DNA of 5,353 nucleotides from Malacoplasma sp. (GTDB taxonomy: Bacteria; Bacillota_I; Bacilli_A; Mycoplasmatales; Mycoplasmoidaceae): NCBI GenBank assembly GCA_029050415.1, contig JAIDMU010000203.1, forward strand, positions 1 to 5,353. Direction: 5' to 3'. Made by a program: the position numbers and the translations under genes. The notes below the pieces were generated by a model. That model was given only the letters and a program-made list of their open reading frames with translations. It ran no database searches and was not told where the DNA came from. Numbering within the stretch: position 1 is the first letter of the stretch; every line of letters begins with the position of its first letter. Shown here piece by piece: positions 1-5,353 of the stretch.

Positions 1-34
1 TTAAATTAACAATTAATAAATCAACAACTTTCAT
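1..34 (-). CDS. Probable start of a further gene in the same operon (first 11 codons, runs off the left edge)
   Basis: An ATG at 32-34 opens a frame reading MKVVDLLIVNL that is still open at the left edge. It begins 9 bases after the TAA of the 464-residue gene, the same spacing as between the first two genes. The upstream bases (AAAGATTAAG) give only a poor Shine-Dalgarno match. Eleven hydrophobic-leaning residues are too few to assign a family or localisation. The call rests on spacing and position alone, and a chance ATG in AT-rich sequence cannot be excluded. Confidence 0.4.
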   Translation of the reverse strand, partial: MKVVDLLIVNL

Positions 35-43
35 AAATAAAAC

Positions 44-1438
44 TTAATCTTTATGTAAAGTCAAATAAATATGTTTAAATCCATAAGCAGCATCTGATCA
101 ATAAGGTGAAAAATTAATCATAGAAAAAGAAACTTTATCACTAAATAAATTAATTCTTTCAATAAAAGCTAAAACTTGATTTTTAAAAATTTCTACTTTT
201 TCAATATAACCTGAAATTTGAACAACAAAACTATTCATTCTTCTTGATGAACGTTTAGAAAAATAAACTTGATTTCTTGCTATACATTCATTAACTGCAG
301 ATAACAAATCCTGTACAACAAAACTTATATATTGCAAACTATTAAAAAAATTATTATTTAAAAAATTTTGGAATTTTTCCACAGAATTAACAAGGGATAT
401 TTTCTTAACAAATTCAATCGTTTCATCTCTATAAACATCAACTTCATCTTTTTCAGATAAACTTGATATCATTGCTTGACTTAAATCATTTCTATTAACT
501 GAATCTTTAAATTCTTTAATTAAAGAATCCTTATTTCTATTGAAGTCTTTTATTTTTGCTTGATAATCATTTTCAAATTTATAAACAATTTTAAAAGTTT
601 CAGTAAAAATTCTATTAATCAAATTTACAAATGAATCAGTAATTTTTCAAACATCTCTATTTTCTGAAAAAGAAAAAACATCAGTTGAGTCAAGATCTGA
701 TAATAATTCATTGATTTTTTTCTCAAGTTGTTCAATTATTCTATCTTTTTCAGCAGAAATTTCTTTAGTTACTTCTTCATTTTGATTAATATATACTTCT
801 AAATCAACAAGTTTTTGATTCAGTCCTACTCATGAGTCTAATACTTTATTATATTCAGTTTCTCACTCTAAATTTGTACTATACAAATTAGAAATAGTTT
901 GCTGATCAATGTCTTTTTCAATTAATAAATTCTCTATCTTTTTTTGTGATTTATTTAATAAAGAAACTAATTTTTTATTTTCTTCTTCATCCTTATCCAT
1001 TTTTGGAATAACTGTTTCTTGAATGAAACTTGTTATTTCATCAATTTTTTGCATTGCATTATCAATATCATCAGTTATCTGTTTAATCTCTTTTTTTGAT
1101 AATTGATATGGATAAAAATGAGAAGATTCATCAATGTCCAAAGCATTAAAATCATAAAGATTTTCATAGGCTTTTTCTAATTCTTCATTACCTGTTTTAG
1201 ATGATAGTAATTGTAAATTAACAATTTTTTTATTAATACTTTCTTTAATTAGTTGTAAATTTTTACTTACTTGTTCATTTTCTTTTAATAAAGAAAACAG
1301 GTTTTCAGTACCTTGAAAATTTTCAATATTTTCAAATTTTGAAAGATTTAAAAGAGCTGAATTATCTAATTGCATTAATAATTCAGTATATTTTTTTTTA
1401 AAATTTACAATTTTATCATTTAAATTTCTTCCGTTCAT
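44..1438 (-). CDS. Helical/coiled-coil protein, 464 residues, paralogue of the upstream 1047-residue protein (TGA read as Trp)
   Basis: The gene starts at ATG 1436-1438 (MNGRNLND) and ends at TAA 44-46. Four in-frame TGA codons give W192 (863-865), W203 (830-832), W264 (647-649) and W447 (98-100); no Trp is encoded by TGG. Residues 1-90 form a helical region that matches the start of the upstream protein at N26, S27, L32, S33, F35 and N37. SKKEIKQ (114-120) matches its SPKEVKQ, EEEN...LNK (151-163) matches its EEQN...LNK, and the coiled coil from about S202 to L245 aligns without gaps to its residues 340-383. From about 255 onward the protein is rich in Phe, Tyr and Ile, looks more globular, and has a basic KRSSRR patch (395-400), its only Cys (385) and an aromatic tail (Y446-W447). 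I find no counterpart of this half in the upstream protein. No signal peptide or clear membrane helix is visible; 364-382 is hydrophobic but interrupted by Gln and Asp. Function is unknown; a partner subunit of the upstream protein is a reasonable inference. Confidence 0.92.
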
Positions 1439-1451
1439 TTTACAATTCCAC
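1439..1451 (-). promoter_or_regulatory. Ribosome binding site for the 464-residue gene, inside the end of the upstream gene
   Basis: The minus strand reads GTGGAATTGTAAAATG. GTGGA is a modest Shine-Dalgarno match, with 8 bases from GGA to the ATG. It lies within the last codons of the 1047-residue gene, whose TAA is separated from the ATG by one base. This arrangement is typical of translational coupling. Confidence 0.5.
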
Positions 1452-4400
1452 TATTATTCTTTTTTCTTCGTTAATAATTTCTGACTCAAGAGATAAAAGT
1501 TCTTTTTGTAATTTTAATAATTTGTCTGTGCTGTCTAATATTTCTCTTTCCAAATATAAAGAACTTCTATCTTCCATAATTTCAAAAGAATCAACAGAAG
1601 AGTCAACATAATTGTTATTTATATAAATGTTATTATTAGAATCCACAATGTTATCAATTTTTTTGTTTAAATTACTAATTTGTTGATTATTTTCTTGTTT
1701 TAAAGCATTAATTGAATCTTGGATTTTTTTATCAATTTCATTAGATTGAACTAATTGTTGGTTTAATATTTGATTTCTAACATCTTGACTTAAAGTTGCA
1801 GATTGATAATCAAAATAGAAAGGTTGAACAACAGCAGATTTATTTTGACTATTATTTTTATAAATTTCATCTGCAAATTTATCACTAATAATTTTTTGTA
1901 AATTTTTGATTTTATTTTCTAAATCATCATTTCTATTTGAAAGTCTTTGAACCAAATCTTTTTCAGTCTTATTTTCAATTTTTTCATGAAGTATTTTAGT
2001 AACTGTTCCATTATCTGTAACATCATCATCAAAATTTCAAGGAGCATTACCGTTGATTGAAATATCTAAAATATCTTTACCTTCACCAATAAATTCACTA
2101 GATTCATTACTTTTATTAGAATAAATAATTTCTTCTGAAATATCACTTGGACTTTGTTCAGATAGATTAGTAAAATAATTTTTTAAATCTTTTTTTAATT
2201 CCAAATCATCTCCAACATCAAAATATCTATCATCAATTCTTGGTAAATAACTTGTACTTACTGGAACAATTTCTCTTATAAATTGATTATTTTGTTGACT
2301 AGGTTGACTTATAATTCTATCAGTAAGTGAACCTTCATATCTACTATTTATAGCTTTTAAATCAGTTTCATATTGATTTTTCAAAGATTCAATTTCTTTA
2401 GAAATGATTTTTTCTACTTCTTCTCTTACATAACTTAATAAATCTTCACCATAATAAACTTGATCATTTAATGACTGTTTAGCAAAATCAGAGAAATCAT
2501 ATTTATCTAATTTTTTAAGATTATTAATGTCTTCAACTTTTGTTAAATCTCTATCCTTAATTGCATTATATAAGCTTTCAATAACACTGTTTTTTTCATC
2601 ATTTAAAATCATGAATTCATAGTCTTGTTTTGTTAAAAGTTCTTCAAGATCTTTCATTTTACTACTATTGATAGTAATTTTTTTGATAGTTTCATCTAAA
2701 ATACTATTCATTGCAACATTTTCATTATGAATTCTTTTGTTTTCAGCTTTTAATGCATCAATTTCAAGATCTTTTCCTAAAAGTTGTTGATTAAAATCTT
2801 GATAAACTTGAGAATTTAAGAATAAATTATTTAACTCAGATTCATCTATTATTACATCATTGTTAGAATTTAATTTTTCATCTTCTAAATATTTAACTCT
2901 TTCTAAAGATTCTTCAATTTTTTGTTCAAGTAAATTAAATTTATTACTTAAAAAAGTTTTTTCTTGATCAATCATTGAATATGGTCCTTCAGCCAATAAT
3001 TGATTCAAATCATTTATAGTATCTTCAGTTTTTTCTCGAATTTTGTTTTCGTTTTTTAACTGATTTTCAAGGTTTGTTAGTTTCTTTTCTAAAGACTTAA
3101 TAATCTCAGCTTGTTTGTCATCATTTTTTTCAAGAACTAATTTTTCTAATACTCTCTCTTCATTTTCTTGAACATTCATAAAATAACTTATTGAATTATT
3201 TTTAATTTGTTCAATTTCATTTTGGTATTTAGCCATTAAACCTTGCATTTTGCTTTCAACAATTTTATTTGCTTCTTTACTAACAATATCTTCAACAGAA
3301 ACAGCTTTAATATATTCATCTAGTTCATATTCACCTTCTTTTTCTCTTCTTAAAGCGTCAATTTCTCTATACAAATCTGTATTTTGTTGCAACAAAAGTT
3401 CTTTTTCATAAACTATCTGATTAACAAAATTTCCAGTTTCAGAAATCTTGTTTTCTAATCTAGTAATTAAATCATTCTTTTCTTCATAAACTCTTTTAAT
3501 ATCATCAGATTGTTCATTTAAAATTTCTTCTAATTCAGATATTTTTCTAACATTTGCTAGTCATGAATTATAAGAATTTTTTAATTCATCATCTTTAGAT
3601 TGATTATCAGTTTTTAGTTTAAAAATAACATTTTTATAATCATCTAACTGTTTACGATAAATTTCATTTTCTTTTTGAACTGTAGAAAAATCACTAGTAA
3701 TGGTTTTCAAAAATTTTTCTAAACTTTTAATTAAAGGCAAAGAAATTTTTTCTAAATTTTCAATTTGATTAATTGACAAAACATTAATAGCATTAGTCAT
3801 TTTTTCAGAAGCTTGATCAAATTTTTCAACTGCATTATTAACAGATTTGTCTAGGGCAGAAAAATATAACTCACTATCATCCCAAGTTCTTTTGTTATAT
3901 AGACTAGATGAATGATAGTTACTTTTATCTTCTATTTTATTTAAAGTAGTTTGTAAGTTTAAATTTTGCTCTTCAAGAGTTTTGTTATGAGAAGAAATAA
4001 GATCTAATTCTTTTTTAAAATTTTCTTCTAATTCACTTAGTTTGGCCTCAAAATTATATTCTTGATCATTTAATAAGCCTTGTTTTACTTCTTTTGGACT
4101 ATAGTATTGAAATTCTTGGTTGATTTGATCTAAATATTTATTAAATTCATCCGAAACTTCAGCATATTCTTTAACTTCATTAGTTAAATAATCTAAATCA
4201 TGAATTTGTTCAGCTACAACAGATTGTGATTCATCATTAACATTATCAGTAACTAGAGACTGATTTAAATTACTAGAATCTACAAAATTAGCAGTTATTT
4301 GCTGATCATTAATTAATTGTTCACTTAAAGACACTTTTTTAAGAACTGCAGTTAGCGTATTAATAAGATTATCAAGATAAGAAATAGCAGAATTTACAGT

Positions 4401-4583
4401 TTCATCAAGGTTTTCTTTTCTTCTAGAAACATCAGTTAAAAGAATAGGATTGTCTGGGTCAACTTTTAACATATTATTAAAAGCACTCAAAGATTGAAAA
4501 TAACTATTTTCAATCATAGATTTTTTGCTGTTTAATTTTTCTAAAACTTCCTTTATTTTTATAATATCTACATATTTCTTCAT
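1440..4583 (-). CDS. Large cytoplasmic coiled-coil protein, 1047 residues (TGA read as Trp)
   Basis: The gene starts at ATG 4581-4583 (MKKYVDII) and ends at TAA 1440-1442. It stays in one frame if TGA at 3561-3563 (W341) and 2037-2039 (W849) is read as Trp; W234 is TGG. The sequence between the TGAs is plain coiled-coil coding sequence, so these are not pseudogene breaks. Domains by eye: an N-terminal helical bundle (1-90); an Asn/Ser/Gln/Asp linker (91-135); helices and coiled coil (136-216); a linker with RTWDD (about 221-240); a long rod, chiefly 300-530 and 540-750, broken by GP near 533; a Pro-, Asp- and Ser-containing linker (about 758-865); a short coiled coil (870-905); an aromatic patch QPFYFDY (920-926); an Asn-rich tract (982-992); and a helical tail to 1047. 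I see no Cys, signal peptide or membrane segment, so it is probably cytoplasmic. It shows no Walker A motif. It resembles the next gene's product in at least four blocks. Function is unknown; a filament or scaffold role is inference. Database search of the whole table-4 protein would settle the family. Confidence 0.93.
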
Positions 4584-4594
4584 TTTTATTACCT
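4584..4594 (-). promoter_or_regulatory. Ribosome binding site for the 1047-residue gene, overlapping the upstream stop codon
   Basis: On the minus strand the sequence reads TTTAGGTAATAAAAATG. The AGG core ends 8 bases before the ATG at 4581-4583 and overlaps the TAG stop of the acidic-protein gene. This supports the chosen start and suggests that translation of the two genes is coupled. Confidence 0.55.
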
Positions 4595-5353
4595 AAATAT
4601 TCTTAAACTTAATTTTTATGTTCTCAATATCATAAATTGAATCATCATTTATATTTAAGTCTTCTAAACCCTTTATTACATCATCTAATTCATTAGCTAC
4701 ATTTTCTTTAACTTTATCTATAAATTTTTCACTATTATCAATCAATTCTTTACTAATTTTTTCTTGTCTTTCTTTCTTTAATTTATCTAAAGTAAAATTA
4801 TAATTGTTATTTTGCAAATTTTGTGAGTCTTTTTCATTTGTTTCAGAAATAATTGTTGTTTTATCATTTTCAAAATTAACAGTTGTGTCTTCAAAATTTT
4901 CTGGAATTGAAATTTCAATTTCATTTTCTTTGATTTCAGTTACAGCATTATTTAAACTAGCATTATCAGAATTTTGTTCATCTAAAAAATTAATTTCTTG
5001 TTTTTCCTCTTGTTCAAATTCAGCTATTTCTTTATCACTTAAATCAATTAAATTTAAATTTACTTCATAATCTTTAGGAACAGAAATTTCAAGATTATAT
5101 AATCCATTGTTAACTTTTTCATTATCATTAACTAAACTTTCATTATTTATTAAAGTATCAACATTATCTAAACTAAATTCTTCATTAATTTTTTCTTCAA
5201 AAATTTCATAATCACTGTCATTTAAATTTTCATCTAATAAAACATCATCTAAATTATTTTCATTAAAATTATTAACCTTTTCAACAACTAAACTATCAAT
5301 GAAATTTATTTTTTCTTCTTTTTTTATTTTTACTGGTTCTACATATTCTGGAC
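4593..5353 (-). CDS. Acidic Asn/Glu/Asp-rich protein of unknown function, C-terminal part (5' end beyond the window)
   Basis: The frame is open without interruption from the right edge to a TAG stop at 4593-4595, giving 252 visible residues; the start lies outside the window. Visible residues 1-178 are strongly acidic: I count about 49 Asp/Glu against 13 Lys and no Arg. They are rich in Asn, with no Trp or Cys, which suggests a disordered or extended region. Residues 180-252 change character to Lys/Glu-rich amphipathic helix (LDKLKKERQEKI, later IDKVKENVANELDDVI). Two pairs of short degenerate repeats occur in the acidic part: EEKINFID (12-19) with EEKQEINFLD (115-124), and LEISVPKDYE (87-96) with IEISIPENFE (145-154). 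I see no signal peptide or membrane segment in the visible part. The next gene follows after 9 bases, so the two are probably cotranscribed. A TTG at 4815-4817 could pass for a start, but the frame is coding well upstream of it. The family is not recognised; the helical tail may bind a coiled-coil partner encoded downstream (inference). Confidence 0.88.
   Translation of the reverse strand, partial: PEYVEPVKIKKEEKINFIDSLVVEKVNNFNENNLDDVLLDENLNDSDYEIFEEKINEEFSLDNVDTLINNESLVNDNEKVNNGLYNLEISVPKDYEVNLNLIDLSDKEIAEFEQEEKQEINFLDEQNSDNASLNNAVTEIKENEIEISIPENFEDTTVNFENDKTTIISETNEKDSQNLQNNNYNFTLDKLKKERQEKISKELIDNSEKFIDKVKENVANELDDVIKGLEDLNINDDSIYDIENIKIKFKNI

Noticed and set aside
1..43. A terminator or promoter after the 464-residue gene
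   Set aside because: There is no GC-containing hairpin followed by a T run, and the sequence is uniformly AT-rich, so -10-like strings are uninformative. A likely next start codon sits 9 bases after the stop.
44..4583. Decayed genes with nonsense mutations at TGA codons
   Set aside because: No frameshift and no TAA/TAG accompanies the TGA codons, one TGA-Trp is conserved between the two paralogues, and coding character continues across every one. The alternative code explains all of them.
1440..4583. SMC/Rad50-type ATPase, kinesin-like motor or EAGR-box organelle protein
   Set aside because: I see no Walker A (GxxxxGK[ST]) or signature motif in the long protein, and no Trp/Gly/aromatic EAGR-type cluster. 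Coiled coil alone does not support these names.
4593..4817. A separate 74-residue gene starting at TTG 4815-4817
   Set aside because: The same frame is coding upstream to the right edge with no stop of any kind, so this is the tail of the larger acidic protein. There is no ribosome binding site near the TTG.
4596..4817. Similarity of the acidic protein's helical tail (LIDNSEKFIDKVKENVANEL) to residues 944-961 of the 1047-residue protein
   Set aside because: The match needs a two-residue gap and consists mainly of heptad-like hydrophobics, Lys and Asn. It is within what low-complexity helical sequence gives by chance.
4804..5070. An 88-codon open frame on the plus strand opposite the acidic-protein gene
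   Set aside because: It is antisense to a frame that is open for more than 750 bases with consistent composition. Its Ser/Phe-rich product is what the complement of Glu/Asn/Lys codons gives, and it lacks a convincing ribosome binding site.
5220..5275. Short AT-rich near-repeats (runs like ttcatctaa, aaattatt) resembling a repeat array
   Set aside because: They are in-frame codons for Asn, Asp, Glu and Leu in an acidic protein, irregular in length and spacing, with no spacers. It is not a CRISPR array or a DNA repeat element.

Overview
The window is a piece of a very AT-rich mollicute genome, a Mycoplasma-like organism that reads TGA as tryptophan. All real genes lie on the minus strand, so they read from right to left. 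Six in-frame TGA codons interrupt what are otherwise continuous, compositionally uniform coding frames. Read with TGA = Trp (NCBI table 4), the window collapses into one tightly packed run of four genes. Acholeplasmas and phytoplasmas, which keep TGA as a stop, are therefore unlikely. I cannot name the species.

Layout in transcription order (right to left): (1) 4593-5353, the C-terminal 252 residues of a very acidic, Asn-rich protein ending in a charged helical tail. (2) 1440-4583, a complete 1047-residue protein without cysteine, made mostly of coiled coil, with two internal TGA-Trp codons. (3) 44-1438, a complete 464-residue protein with four TGA-Trp codons, an N-terminal half of helices and coiled coil, and an aromatic-rich C-terminal half. 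(4) 1-34, the first 11 codons of a probable further gene running off the left edge. The gaps between genes are 9, 1 and 9 bases, so they are probably cotranscribed. I see no promoter, terminator, RNA gene, mobile element or CRISPR array, and no stretch over 300 bases is non-coding.

The main result is that proteins (2) and (3) appear to be diverged paralogues. Both have N26-S27, L32-S33, F35 and N37 at identical residue numbers. Both share a later S-x-K-E-[VI]-K-Q motif and an E-E-x-N...L-N-K motif. Both share a block of about 45 residues that starts with S-W and aligns without gaps; its Trp is TGA-encoded in both genes. Protein (2) also seems to carry several copies of a short aromatic-plus-helix module along its rod.

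I recognise no named family. An operon of large cytoplasmic coiled-coil and acidic proteins in a wall-less bacterium fits a role in an internal scaffold, such as an attachment-organelle or gliding cytoskeleton. That is inference from architecture only.
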